Assembly: GCA_002470515.1 (NCBI GenBank)
Contig: DKML01000005.1
Span: 131,608-195,607, forward strand
DNA: 64,000 nt
Direction of reading: 5' to 3'
Origin: Proteobacteria bacterium UBA7415
GTDB lineage: Bacteria; Pseudomonadota; Gammaproteobacteria; Arenicellales; Arenicellaceae
Shown here: positions 54,558 through 63,942 of the stretch, piece after piece
Layout: each line of letters starts with the position of its first letter
How positions within the stretch are numbered: position 1 is the first letter of the stretch
Notes under the pieces: model-generated
What the model saw: only the letters and a program-made list of their open reading frames with translations
Told to the model about the DNA's origin: nothing
Databases searched by the model: none
Translations under genes and position numbers: made by a program

Positions 54558-55808
54558 ATGGCAAAAGTGAACTTACCATTGATGATTGGACGCCGTTATT
54601 CGCGCGCCAAGCGTCGCAACGGATTCATTTCGTTCATTGCCTCAATCTCGATGATTGGTATTGGTTTAGGGGTTTGGGTGTTGATTACCGTTATTTCAAT
54701 AATGAACGGTTTTGGCAACGAGTTGCGCGGACGAATCCTCGATGTAACGTCTCACGTTACGGTGTCGGGTCCGAGTGGATGGTTAGAGGATTGGAAAGTT
54801 TTAGAGCCGACACTGCAATCGCGCGACGACATAGAGGCCTATGCGCCTTATATTTACATGCAAGGTTTGTTGAGCAATGGTGCTGCTGTTTCTGGAGCAA
54901 TGATTAGAGGCGTTGAACCTGAGCGCGAAGAAAATGTTTCGTCTATCGCGGCGAACATGAACGACGGTAGTCTGTCCTCATTACAGCCAGGTGAGTACAA
55001 TATTGTTCTTGGCGAATTGCTTGCCTTAAGTTTACGTGCTGAGGTGGGGGACAAAGTCACTCTTATTTCTCCTCAGGGAACATCAAGCCCAGCGGGGCTT
55101 ACACCACGTCTACGTCGTTTTAACTTGGTTGGAACGTTCGAAATGGGGATGAATGAGTATGACGGAACGTTGGCGATCATTAATATCGTCGATGCCGCTA
55201 AATTGTTCAAAGCCGGCGATCAGGTCACAGGGCTGCGATTAAAGCTGGATGATGTTTATAAAGCTCGTCAGGTCGGCGCAGAGCTACAACGAGAACTTGG
55301 TTTTCAGTTTTACGTAGACAACTGGACACGCCAACACGAAAATTTCTTCCGTGCGCTCGAAATAGAGCGCCGCGTTATGTTTATCGTTTTGTTTCTAATC
55401 GTTGCCGTTGCTGCATTTAACATCGTTTCAACGTTGGTCATGGTGGTGACCGATAAGAAATCTGATATTGCGATCCTGAGAACTATTGGTATGTCGCCTC
55501 GGCAGATCATGGGCATATTTTTTGTACAAGGTGCGACTTCTGGATTCATAGGCACCTTTGCTGGAGCAATCGCCGGAATTTTAACCGCTCTAAATGTAGG
55601 CACTATAATTTCATTTATTGAAAACCTGGTAGGCCATCAAGTTTTTCCAGCCGACGTCTATGTGATCACCGACTTTCCGGCTGAATTAACTGTTTCGGAT
55701 GTGAGCATAATTGTTATCGCATCTTTGGTAATTAGTATGTTAGCAACTTTGTATCCTGCGTGGACAGCCAGCAAGACGCAACCCGCGGAAGCTCTGCGTT
55801 ATGAATAA
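54558..55808 (+). CDS. lolC: LolC/LolE-type lipoprotein-releasing permease
   Basis: Inner-membrane permease of the LolCDE transporter, which extracts outer-membrane lipoproteins for LolA. The 416-residue MacB/FtsX-type protein has four membrane segments: one after the family start (IGRRYSRAKRRNGFISFIAS), then three near the C-terminus, with a large periplasmic domain (about 45-270) between. EIRRVM-like FRALEIERRVMFIVLFLIVA and MSPRQIMGIFFVQG are typical. lolD overlaps or follows directly. No second permease gene (lolE) lies next to it, so this may be a single-permease form or lolE is elsewhere. Confidence 0.9.
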   Translation: MAKVNLPLMIGRRYSRAKRRNGFISFIASISMIGIGLGVWVLITVISIMNGFGNELRGRILDVTSHVTVSGPSGWLEDWKVLEPTLQSRDDIEAYAPYIYMQGLLSNGAAVSGAMIRGVEPEREENVSSIAANMNDGSLSSLQPGEYNIVLGELLALSLRAEVGDKVTLISPQGTSSPAGLTPRLRRFNLVGTFEMGMNEYDGTLAIINIVDAAKLFKAGDQVTGLRLKLDDVYKARQVGAELQRELGFQFYVDNWTRQHENFFRALEIERRVMFIVLFLIVAVAAFNIVSTLVMVVTDKKSDIAILRTIGMSPRQIMGIFFVQGATSGFIGTFAGAIAGILTALNVGTIISFIENLVGHQVFPADVYVITDFPAELTVSDVSIIVIASLVISMLATLYPAWTASKTQPAEALRYE

Positions 55809-55824
55809 CTCTAAGGATGAACCT

Positions 55825-56505
55825 ATGAGTAATGCCGTCTTAGGATGTTCGCAATTGTCGATGGTGTACACCGAAGGTCCGGCCGAAGTGACCGTTCTTC
55901 GAAGTGTTGAGCTTAGCGTCGCGCGTGGCGAAAGAGTCGCGATTATTGGTGCTTCGGGTTCAGGTAAAAGTACGTTGCTCCACTTACTTGCTGGCCTTGA
56001 GCTAGCAACGCAAGGTAGAGTGTCGGTTGATGGCCAAGATCTTTCAAAACTGTCTGACAAGGCTCGCGGACTTTTACGCAATCAGTGCATGGGGTTTGTA
56101 TATCAATTTCATCATTTGCTCCCTGAATTTTCAGCAGTTGAAAATGTAGCTATGCCTTTGCTCATTCGTGGCGAGTCGCAAGACACAGCCTATGCGCAGG
56201 CGAGGAAGTTATTGAGTACTATCGGCCTTGGTGAACGTTTAGAACATCGTCCGGTAGAGCTTTCGGGCGGGGAAAGACAGCGATGCGCCATCGCGCGCGC
56301 GCTGATCACTGAGCCTTCAGTAGTTTTGGCTGATGAGCCAACCGGTAATTTAGATGAAGGAACGGCGGACGCCGTATTCGAAATGCTGTTGGAGTTAAAT
56401 CAACGTGTTGGTACAGCTCTAGTCATGGTGACGCATGACTCCCGCTTGGCTGCACGCATGGATAAAGTGTACCGACTAGAAGCTGGTGTGTTGAAACACG
56501 ACTAA
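55825..56505 (+). CDS. lolD: LolD lipoprotein-releasing ATPase
   Basis: ATPase subunit of the LolCDE lipoprotein exporter. Walker A is IIGASGSGKSTLLHLLAGL, the signature LSGGERQRCAIARALI, Walker B VVLADEPTGNLDEGTAD, and the Lol-type YQFHHLLPEFSAVENVAMPL is present. I start at ATG 55825, which has AAGGA seven bases upstream and aligns with E. coli LolD; ATG 55801 would add eight residues and overlap lolC. The product is 226 residues. It ends a two-gene unit with lolC. Confidence 0.95.
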   Translation: MSNAVLGCSQLSMVYTEGPAEVTVLRSVELSVARGERVAIIGASGSGKSTLLHLLAGLELATQGRVSVDGQDLSKLSDKARGLLRNQCMGFVYQFHHLLPEFSAVENVAMPLLIRGESQDTAYAQARKLLSTIGLGERLEHRPVELSGGERQRCAIARALITEPSVVLADEPTGNLDEGTADAVFEMLLELNQRVGTALVMVTHDSRLAARMDKVYRLEAGVLKHD

Positions 56506-56586
56506 CTTCTTTTCGTTATTAGTTAGCAAGTGCTAATTTTTCCCAAGGCTACCAGTTCATAGTTATAAGCTGGACCCCAAAAATCG

Positions 56587-57177
56587 TTATCTGTCCGCCG
56601 TATTTGATTCTTTCGATTCGTCAGTTTCTTGTGTTAGCGTTTCTGCTTGAGCCTTGCGCAGCAATACTAAGCGCTTTGCTCTAAATGATTTGCGTGCCGC
56701 CCATCGTTGCTTAACTTGTGAACGCCAGAAATAACTGATGAAAAAGTGGCTGCTCAGTCCTAAAACCGCGCCTACCAAAAGGCACCCTAGCCATAGGGCT
56801 ACATAGTGCCAGCCTAGCTCCAATACGGTAATTTTAGCTAATTCGACTGGCTCGACATTTAGGATTGCTGCGCCTAGAAGATAAGGCGGCGTGTACATGG
56901 GGATCCAGGTAATAGGGTTCGAGACCCAGACTAGAGCTACGGCAAAAGGAAGGTTGGCGCGCAGAGTCACCGCCATAAAAGCTGCGGCGATCATTTCGAA
57001 TGGCATCGGTAAGAACGCACAAAAAATCCCCACACCAATGCCTTTAGCAGTGCTGCTTCGGTTAAATGTCCAAAGCTCTGTCTGCTTTAAGCTGTCACCA
57101 AAGATATGAATATGGCGGTATTTATTTACCTCTAGAGGTGACGGTAAATATTTTTTTAAGTTTTGCAGCAGCTTCAA
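56587..57177 (-). CDS. DUF2062 membrane protein
   Basis: Inner-membrane protein of 196 residues with unknown function. Three hydrophobic regions (about 50-70, 75-105 and 125-150) carry the DUF2062 pattern: GIGVGIFCAFLPMPFEMIAA, LPFAVALVWVSNPITWIPMY. The C-terminal about 45 residues are charged and cytosolic. Start codon appears to be TTG 57177. It lies between lolD and comEC on the opposite strand, a placement also found in Pseudomonas-type genomes, where the same neighbours occur. Confidence 0.85.
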   Translation of the reverse strand: MKLLQNLKKYLPSPLEVNKYRHIHIFGDSLKQTELWTFNRSSTAKGIGVGIFCAFLPMPFEMIAAAFMAVTLRANLPFAVALVWVSNPITWIPMYTPPYLLGAAILNVEPVELAKITVLELGWHYVALWLGCLLVGAVLGLSSHFFISYFWRSQVKQRWAARKSFRAKRLVLLRKAQAETLTQETDESKESNTADR

Positions 57178-57261
57178 TCTTGCGTCATCCTTTTACTTTC
57201 AATGTGTATGCGTTGGGTCCAAATACCCTCCAATCAATTGTAACGGAATGAGCCCAATTGA

Positions 57262-59838
57262 GTGTCAATATTTACAGTTAAGTCAAACTTAAGAGTGCTG
57301 AGCTCCAAGAGTATACGGCTCTATACGCCGAGTGTTCTTGCTTGCGTGTTTTTGGTGATATGTACGATTACGGCACATGGTTTTCTGCCAGAGCTAAGAA
57401 TGCCGCTTGCCACAGTGCTGTTGCTCAGTCTGGTTTTTATTTCAATTTTGACTGTTTTGACAGCAACGTTGCGTAACTCTGAGTGTGATGTTGAGGATAG
57501 CTATAAGCGCAGGCGGCACAAACTTGCTGTAACCACCGTTACGATAATGCTAAGTGCCTACGGATTTACTAGCTGGCAAGTTGATCTTCAACGTAACAGC
57601 TGGATACCTGCGACGCAAGAAGGCGTAGAAGTACAAGTACGTGGAACGGTTGCCGAGATGCCTGTGGCGAAAGACGGTTACGTTAAGTTTCTAATGCGCC
57701 TAGATCAGGGGCAAGTCTTGGCCAATACCGACTTCAAACTCAATGGGTATATGGTGTTGAGCTGCTATCGCTGTGAGCTCACATTTAAAGCGGGTGAGAT
57801 CTGGCAAGTGCTGGTTAAACTCAAACGACCACACGGGTATGCAAGTTGGGGTGCGTTTGACTATGAAAAATATTTATTCAGAAAATCGGTCGTCGCAACA
57901 GGGTACTTAAAGCATCAAGAAAGTGCCATAAAGCTAGCGGCGTCCAATTGGCGGTTTCAAGTAGAAACGCTCAGATCAAGAGTTCTTAAAAACCTTAGAG
58001 TGGCTTCGAGTTCAATTAATTCAGAACAAGGCTCTGACTCAGGAGACCGGTCCAATGAGAACGTTGGCCTAAATGTAATGTTGGCGCTCACGTTGGGGTA
58101 CAAAACGGATTTTTCAAAAGATAATAAACAGGTGTTTCAAAGTGTTGGCGTTGCCCATTTGATGGTGATTTCGGGGCTTCATATAGGGCTGATATTCGCG
58201 CTCGCAAACTGGCTGTTAAACCGCTGTGTAAACTGCTTTCCCCAAATAATGAATCGTTACGTACGACAAAATATAGTTGTATTGCCCGCGATGACTCTCG
58301 CGTTGTTGTATGCCGCTCTAGCAGGATTCTCTATACCAACGCAAAGGGCATTACTCATGCTGGCTATTTACTCCGCATTACGCTTTATCGGTCGAGACGC
58401 AAGCTTGCTACAGATTCTAATAGCGAGCGCGGTGATCATCGTTTTGTTTGATGTGTTTGCAGTGCTCGATGTCGGCTTCTGGATGTCATTTTCAGCTGTT
58501 TTTATAATCGCGGTTTGGCAGCTTGCCACTCAGAGGGAGGCGAATGCACTAGTTGATGATCCCGAGCAAACACATACGCAGTTACACGAGCGCCTCGCAG
58601 GCGAGAACCCACAAAGGTCCGAATCGATTTGGCAGCGTGGTTGGCGATCGGCCCAGCAGCTATTTAGGCTCCAGTTGTGTTTAGTCGTGGCATTGATCCC
58701 GATAACTAGTTTGTTGTTCGGGCAGATTTCTTTGAGCGCAATAGTGGTAAACCTGATAGCAATTCCAATTTTCAGCTTGGTAATTATTCCGCTCACCCTA
58801 TTGCTTACAGGTTTGGCGACTGGCTGGCCTGATGCGACTTTCGTTATCTATTTTATAGGTCTTTTGCAATTGTGCCTTATGCATATCTATACGGTGTTTG
58901 AGGCAATTGCCGACGTACCTTTTAGCAGTCTCCGCCTGCCTAGAGCCAATATGGCTGTTACCCTGATAGCGGTGCTCATCACTAGCATGCTACTTCTGGG
59001 AAAACGTATGTGGAGTATGTTGACCTTTGTTTCGGCGTACGTCGTTGGCTGTTTGTTGTGGTCATCTCAGACTCTAGAGCACCCCGTTGTAAGTCTTCTA
59101 GACGTAGGGCAGGGGTTAACTATGGTGGTTAGGCATCAGGACAAGACCCTTGTTTATGACGTCGGCCCAAGGTATCGAACTGGCTTTAATACAGCTGAGG
59201 CGGTCTTGTTACCCTATTTGGTAGAACGGGGTGTTAGGCACGTAGATAAACTGATAATAAGCCATGCTGATAATGACCACATTGGAGGCTATGACGTGTT
59301 TACGCAGGCTATGTCGGTGGGCGACGTACTCACCAGTCGAGTAGACAAAATACCGATTGCTAGTGAATGCCTCGCCGGAACGCATTGGAATTGGGGCGAA
59401 TTAGAATTTGAGATTTTGTCGCCCTCTAAAAATACGCCAATCGGCAGTAACAATCTTTCGTGTGTGCTGATGCTTAAGTACTACGACACGCGGGTGTTGT
59501 TAACAGGTGATATTGAGCGCCCAGTTGAGCGATATCTTCTGGAGCAAGGGGTGAACGTACAAGCTGATATTGTTCTAGTGCCGCATCAGGGCAGCCAAAC
59601 ATCGTCAATCGCCGCATTTATCGATGCCGTTAATCCTGCTCTAGGACTAATTGCTGCGGGTTATCGCAATCAATATCGACACCCTCATGGCTCGGTGGTG
59701 AAGCGCTATACCGAACGCGGTATAGAATTGTTGCAAACACCTATGCATGGAAGTGTGGAGATAACCCTTGATCAACGATCTTGGTCAGCTCGAAGCTATC
59801 GACAGAGCCATCCGAGGCCGTGGCGAACAGCGTATTAA
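57262..59838 (+). CDS. comEC: ComEC/Rec2 DNA-uptake channel protein
   Basis: Inner-membrane protein required for transport of single-stranded DNA into the cytoplasm during natural transformation. The 858-residue protein starts at GTG 57262. It has N-terminal membrane segments and a DUF4131-type OB region (VQVRGTVAEMPVAKDGYVKF), the Competence domain (VAHLMVISGLHIGLIFALAN, then PTQRALLMLAIYS and several more membrane spans), and a C-terminal metallo-beta-lactamase-like domain (LLDVGQGLTMVVRH, ISHADNDHIGGYDVF, VLLTGDIE, VPHQGSQTSS). All modules are present and unbroken. Whether the organism is competent cannot be told from this gene alone. Confidence 0.93.
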   Translation: MSIFTVKSNLRVLSSKSIRLYTPSVLACVFLVICTITAHGFLPELRMPLATVLLLSLVFISILTVLTATLRNSECDVEDSYKRRRHKLAVTTVTIMLSAYGFTSWQVDLQRNSWIPATQEGVEVQVRGTVAEMPVAKDGYVKFLMRLDQGQVLANTDFKLNGYMVLSCYRCELTFKAGEIWQVLVKLKRPHGYASWGAFDYEKYLFRKSVVATGYLKHQESAIKLAASNWRFQVETLRSRVLKNLRVASSSINSEQGSDSGDRSNENVGLNVMLALTLGYKTDFSKDNKQVFQSVGVAHLMVISGLHIGLIFALANWLLNRCVNCFPQIMNRYVRQNIVVLPAMTLALLYAALAGFSIPTQRALLMLAIYSALRFIGRDASLLQILIASAVIIVLFDVFAVLDVGFWMSFSAVFIIAVWQLATQREANALVDDPEQTHTQLHERLAGENPQRSESIWQRGWRSAQQLFRLQLCLVVALIPITSLLFGQISLSAIVVNLIAIPIFSLVIIPLTLLLTGLATGWPDATFVIYFIGLLQLCLMHIYTVFEAIADVPFSSLRLPRANMAVTLIAVLITSMLLLGKRMWSMLTFVSAYVVGCLLWSSQTLEHPVVSLLDVGQGLTMVVRHQDKTLVYDVGPRYRTGFNTAEAVLLPYLVERGVRHVDKLIISHADNDHIGGYDVFTQAMSVGDVLTSRVDKIPIASECLAGTHWNWGELEFEILSPSKNTPIGSNNLSCVLMLKYYDTRVLLTGDIERPVERYLLEQGVNVQADIVLVPHQGSQTSSIAAFIDAVNPALGLIAAGYRNQYRHPHGSVVKRYTERGIELLQTPMHGSVEITLDQRSWSARSYRQSHPRPWRTAY

Positions 59839-59929
59839 CAATGCGCAATACCCTAGGAAAATCACCAGCATAGCTGGGCAGAGTTTGTTAGACTTTGGTG
59901 GATAATCTTATTTGATAGGTTGAATATTT

Positions 59930-60526
59930 ATGTTTGAGCTTTTTCGTGCGGGTGGGCCGCTTATGTGGATCATTTTGGCCTGCTCCGTCATTGCGTTAAC
60001 GATAGTTTTCGAACGACTCTTTTCCCTGCGCCGCAACAAGGTTGCGCCTTCACGTTTATTAGAACAAGTCCTCGAAATGTTGGAGAAAGGCTCGCTCACG
60101 CCACAAAAAGCAGAACTAGTTGCCCAGCATTCGCCTCTGGGTTCTGTGTTGTCTGCTGGATTGGCCAATTTACACCTAGGCCGCGATTCGATGCGCGAAG
60201 CAATAGAAGAGCGAGGTAAACAAGTAGTGCACCGAATGGGCCACTATCTTAATGCTCTGGGTACCATCGCATCGATCACGCCATTGATCGGCTTGTTAGG
60301 GACTGTGATTGGTATGATTAAGGTCTTTACCGCAATCACGGTAAGCGGAGTAGGTGACCCAACTATTTTATCGGGCGGCATATCAGAAGCACTTATCACC
60401 ACGGCCGCTGGACTATCTGTTGGTATTCCGTGCTTGATGTTCTATCGTTACTTTCGCAATAAAATCAGTGAGTTAAGCGTTATTATGGAAGAGGATGCTT
60501 TAGCTTTGTTAGACAGCCAAAGGTAG
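59930..60526 (+). CDS. exbB: ExbB/TolQ-family proton channel protein
   Basis: Inner-membrane protein of 198 residues from the MotA/TolQ/ExbB family, which with ExbD turns proton flow into motion. Three membrane segments are visible: PLMWIILACSVIALTIVFERLF near residue 10, ASITPLIGLLGTVIGMIKVF and ALITTAAGLSVGIPCLMFY. The pore-type Thr and the family GLLGTVxGMI are present. exbD follows, with the pair ahead of msbA and lpxK as in Pseudomonas. It is short, lacking the N-terminal signal and extension of classical TonB-linked ExbB, and its partner process here is unproven. Confidence 0.88.
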   Translation: MFELFRAGGPLMWIILACSVIALTIVFERLFSLRRNKVAPSRLLEQVLEMLEKGSLTPQKAELVAQHSPLGSVLSAGLANLHLGRDSMREAIEERGKQVVHRMGHYLNALGTIASITPLIGLLGTVIGMIKVFTAITVSGVGDPTILSGGISEALITTAAGLSVGIPCLMFYRYFRNKISELSVIMEEDALALLDSQR

Positions 60527-60533
60527 ATTGCTC

Positions 60534-60974
60534 ATGAACTTTAATGCCAATCAAGAACAAGACGAAACGGCTATCGAGTTAACGCCGTTGATTGATGTGG
60601 TGTTCTTGTTGCTAATCTTTTTTATGATCTCCACAACCTTTACTAAAGAAACGGCCTTGCGCATTAACTTGCCAGAAGGGGGTAGCGAAGCCGCTCAGAA
60701 CGAGCCGTTTACGGTAGAGGTTCAAGTCGGCCAGCAATCGCAATATGCTATTCAAACGAGTGACACCCCAAATGCCCAGAGCTTGGTTAATTCAAACAGA
60801 GACACATTAATACGTGCATTGTCTGCGTATAAAGACCGCGAATCCGTGTTGCTCGTTGTTCGAGCCGACCGTTTGGCTACTCACGAAGCGGTTATAAAAG
60901 TATTGGATGTCGCGCAAGAACTCGACATGACTAATATTACTTTTGCGACCAAACAAGTTAATGCTGAAAATTAA
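60534..60974 (+). CDS. exbD: ExbD/TolR-family protein
   Basis: Partner of ExbB, 146 residues. A short cytosolic N-terminus leads to one membrane span with the key Asp in ELTPLIDVVFLLLIFFMIS, followed by a periplasmic domain that ends around LVVRADRLATHEAVIKVLDV. The ATG at 60534 is preferred over TTG 60528. The gene begins 7 bp after exbB, so the two are translationally close. Downstream msbA starts 28 bp later. Confidence 0.9.
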   Translation: MNFNANQEQDETAIELTPLIDVVFLLLIFFMISTTFTKETALRINLPEGGSEAAQNEPFTVEVQVGQQSQYAIQTSDTPNAQSLVNSNRDTLIRALSAYKDRESVLLVVRADRLATHEAVIKVLDVAQELDMTNITFATKQVNAEN

Positions 60975-61002
60975 CCATGGCAAATGCCGAGGGTTGGTCT
61001 AA

Positions 61003-62817
61003 ATGAAAGCTTCGTTTCTTCCTGAAAACAGCACTCAAGGCGGTGGCAGCGACTTTAACGCCATACAGGTATTTAAGCGTCTACTAGAGTATCTATGGCG
61101 GCATAAGAAGTTACTTGCTTTAGCCGTAATGTTTATGATTTTGACGGCGTTGACCGAAGCGTCTTTCGCAGCGCTTATTGAGCAAGTGGTGAACGACGGT
61201 TTTGTAAATGCTAAGGAATGGCATCTCAAATGGCTCGGGTTAGTCGTGTTGGGTGTTGTTGTATTGCGCGCAGTACTTGGGTATCTCGCTAACTATTCAA
61301 TGGCGCGCTTAGGGCGTTATGTAGTCCATGAGATTCGAGGTGATATTTTTGCAAATTTGATCACGTTACCTACAACGTATTTCGCAAAAAATTCATCATC
61401 CAAAAATGTATCAAAACTTATTTATGACGTAGAAGCGACTGCGACTGCGACTACTGATACGTTAACCATTATGTTTAAGGACACTGTGGTAACAGCCGCG
61501 CTGGTGTTTTGGTTATTTTATTTAGATTGGAGACTGACGCTGATCTTTTTGTTCTCAGTTCCGATGATTTATGGAATCACGCGCTATTCAAATTCGCGCT
61601 TTCGTAAAACCAGTAAGGAAATTCAAGACTCTATGGGCGGCATCGCCGATACCGTGAAAGAAGCGTCTATAGGACATAAGGTCATAAAGGTCTATTCAGG
61701 GCAGAAGCAAGAGATAGAGAATTTTGGCCGTGCCAATGGATTTAACTTAGAGCAAAATCTAAAGCGTGCTCGGGTTTCATCTGCGATTGTTCCAATAACA
61801 CTATTGGCGGTAGGACCAGCGATAGCCTTAATCCTTTACATCTATCTTAACTATTTGCGAATTGGCCCAGAGGCTGCAGGGCAGTTCACCTCTTATCTGT
61901 CGGCCTGCATTATGTTGATGAGCCCGCTTAAGCGACTTACTAAGGTCAACGAAAAAATTCAAATTGGTATTACGGCGGCCAATAGCGTGTTTTCAGTAAT
62001 TGACGCTAAGCCAGAACGAGATGAAGGCTTATTGCCGTTGCATACCACCAGTGGCCACATGGTTTTTAACAATGTAAGCTTTCGTTACGAAGATGATGAG
62101 CAAGCAATACTCAAGAATATTTCTTTCGAAATTAGACCTGGCAAGCGAGTCGCCTTAGTTGGACCATCGGGCAGTGGTAAATCAACGATCACTAATTTGA
62201 TGTTGCGTTTCTACCAACCTCAAGAAGGTACTATTACGTTAGATGGACACGATATTACCGAGCTTCGTCTAAAGGACATGCGTGATCAGATAGCGTTAGT
62301 GTCACAAGAAACGACGCTCTTCGACGATACGATTAGACGCAACATTATGTACGGCATGCTCGACGACGAGAACGATGAGCGCCTAATTGGGGCAATCGAA
62401 GGAGCGCATGTTGATGAGTTTCTTAACGAGTTACCAGAAGGGTTAGAAACTCTTGTTGGTGAATCTGGCTTAAGGCTTTCTGGCGGGCAACGCCAACGCA
62501 TTGCGATTGCGCGAGCCATTTACAAAAATGCGCCTATCTTAATTTTGGACGAAGCAACTTCAGCGCTAGACAACAAGTCTGAACGATTTGTTCAAGAAGC
62601 ACTGGAAGCATTGATGAAGGATCGAACATCGCTTGTGATTGCGCATCGACTCACGACTATTGAAAGTGCTGATGAGATTCTTGTGCTCGATGGTGGTGAA
62701 ATAGTAGAACAAGGTTCACACAGCAAGCTCATGCGCCGCAACGGGTTGTACGCCGAACTGCACAGAGCACAGTCTAAGAAAGGCCGTAAGGGAATATTTT
62801 CGTTCGGCCGCTCATAA
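61003..62817 (+). CDS. msbA: MsbA lipid A flippase
   Basis: Half-size ABC exporter that flips lipid A-core across the inner membrane. The 604-residue protein has six membrane spans (about residues 40-320, including LALAVMFMILTALTEASFAAL) and an ATPase domain with VALVGPSGSGKSTITNLML, the Q-loop LVSQETTLFDDTIRRN, LSGGQRQRIAIARAI, ILILDEATSALD and VIAHRLTTIE. MsbA-type features include ARLGRYVVHEIRGDIFANL. GAGGG lies nine bases before the ATG. lpxK follows after 30 bp. Confidence 0.95.
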   Translation: MKASFLPENSTQGGGSDFNAIQVFKRLLEYLWRHKKLLALAVMFMILTALTEASFAALIEQVVNDGFVNAKEWHLKWLGLVVLGVVVLRAVLGYLANYSMARLGRYVVHEIRGDIFANLITLPTTYFAKNSSSKNVSKLIYDVEATATATTDTLTIMFKDTVVTAALVFWLFYLDWRLTLIFLFSVPMIYGITRYSNSRFRKTSKEIQDSMGGIADTVKEASIGHKVIKVYSGQKQEIENFGRANGFNLEQNLKRARVSSAIVPITLLAVGPAIALILYIYLNYLRIGPEAAGQFTSYLSACIMLMSPLKRLTKVNEKIQIGITAANSVFSVIDAKPERDEGLLPLHTTSGHMVFNNVSFRYEDDEQAILKNISFEIRPGKRVALVGPSGSGKSTITNLMLRFYQPQEGTITLDGHDITELRLKDMRDQIALVSQETTLFDDTIRRNIMYGMLDDENDERLIGAIEGAHVDEFLNELPEGLETLVGESGLRLSGGQRQRIAIARAIYKNAPILILDEATSALDNKSERFVQEALEALMKDRTSLVIAHRLTTIESADEILVLDGGEIVEQGSHSKLMRRNGLYAELHRAQSKKGRKGIFSFGRS

Positions 62818-62847
62818 TAGCTGCCGATTCTTTGCTGGCATCTCTAA

Positions 62848-63933
62848 ATGAGTTTGAAAAAACCAATGAGTACGCAAACACCACTAAGAAAATTTGAGCA
62901 AGCGCTGCTAAAGAGCTGGCGTAGTCCAACTATTCTTACGCTGGTATTACTGCCATTGTCTGGACTCTATCTCGTACTTTCCACTCTTAATCGATGGACC
63001 TATACATTAGGGCCTAAGGCGCGCTATGAGGCTGCGGTACCGACTATAGTTGTGGGTAATCTAACGGTGGGCGGTTCTGGAAAATCACCTTTTGTGGCGG
63101 CATTGGTAAAGGCACTGCAATCAAAAGAATATCGTGTTGGTATTGTCAGTAGAGGTTATAAGCGATCCTCCGATAAAGCTGCCGTTGTATTGAATGAGCA
63201 AAGCGATGCACGAGATGTCGGTGACGAACCACTTATGCTGTTCCACCAAACCAATGCACCAACGGCGGTTGCGGCCGATCGAAAATCAGCCATAGACGCG
63301 TTATTAAAAGTACATGACTTAGATGTAATAGTCTGTGACGACGGTCTTCAACACTGGAAGCTCAAGCCTAGCGTTACAATTTGTATTGATGATCAATCGC
63401 TGGTGAGTCGGAATCGTTTGGTTTTACCTGCCGGTCCCTACCGAGAACTGTACAGTAGACTCAAGCAAATGCATGAAGTTGTAGCGCACGTTGTAAAACC
63501 TAACGATAGCGCCGAAGAAATCAATTCAGACTCAAACGACTTTAAAGTTGCCCACTCTGTTTTCTGGCTAGAGCCCCAAGCCGTATCGTCAGTGCATTCA
63601 AACAATGCCACATCAGGTAATGAAGGGGGAGATGTAACAGAATCGTTAACACCTAGGCGTGTGAATCTAGTTGCCGGAATAGCCAAGCCTCAGCGTTTTT
63701 TTGAAACCGCTCAATCGCTGGGGTATTCTGGTCCAGAGCATAGCTTTAGTGACCACCATCAGTTTGTCGAATCGGACTTGAAGTTCGACAATGACCTACC
63801 GATATTAATGACTGAGAAAGACGCGGTTAAATGTAATGGCTTTACCGCCAACCAGCTTTGGTATTTACCTGTTACTGCACAGTTAGACCAGAATATGATT
63901 GATCGTGTGATAAATCGCATAACACAAAATTGA
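62848..63933 (+). CDS. lpxK: Tetraacyldisaccharide 4'-kinase
   Basis: Phosphorylates the 4' position of the lipid A disaccharide precursor at the inner membrane. The 361-residue protein has an N-terminal membrane anchor (about 33-55), then the P-loop VVGNLTVGGSGKSPFVAALV, IVSRGYKRSS, the catalytic DVGDEPLMLFHQT, and VCDDGLQHWKLKP. The C-terminal half has FSDHHQF and LMTEKDAVKCNGF. It is slightly longer than E. coli LpxK, mainly through an insertion near residue 245. Start may be 62848 or 62866. It is the last complete gene of the window. Confidence 0.95.
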   Translation: MSLKKPMSTQTPLRKFEQALLKSWRSPTILTLVLLPLSGLYLVLSTLNRWTYTLGPKARYEAAVPTIVVGNLTVGGSGKSPFVAALVKALQSKEYRVGIVSRGYKRSSDKAAVVLNEQSDARDVGDEPLMLFHQTNAPTAVAADRKSAIDALLKVHDLDVIVCDDGLQHWKLKPSVTICIDDQSLVSRNRLVLPAGPYRELYSRLKQMHEVVAHVVKPNDSAEEINSDSNDFKVAHSVFWLEPQAVSSVHSNNATSGNEGGDVTESLTPRRVNLVAGIAKPQRFFETAQSLGYSGPEHSFSDHHQFVESDLKFDNDLPILMTEKDAVKCNGFTANQLWYLPVTAQLDQNMIDRVINRITQN

Positions 63934-63942
63934 AAGTTCAAA

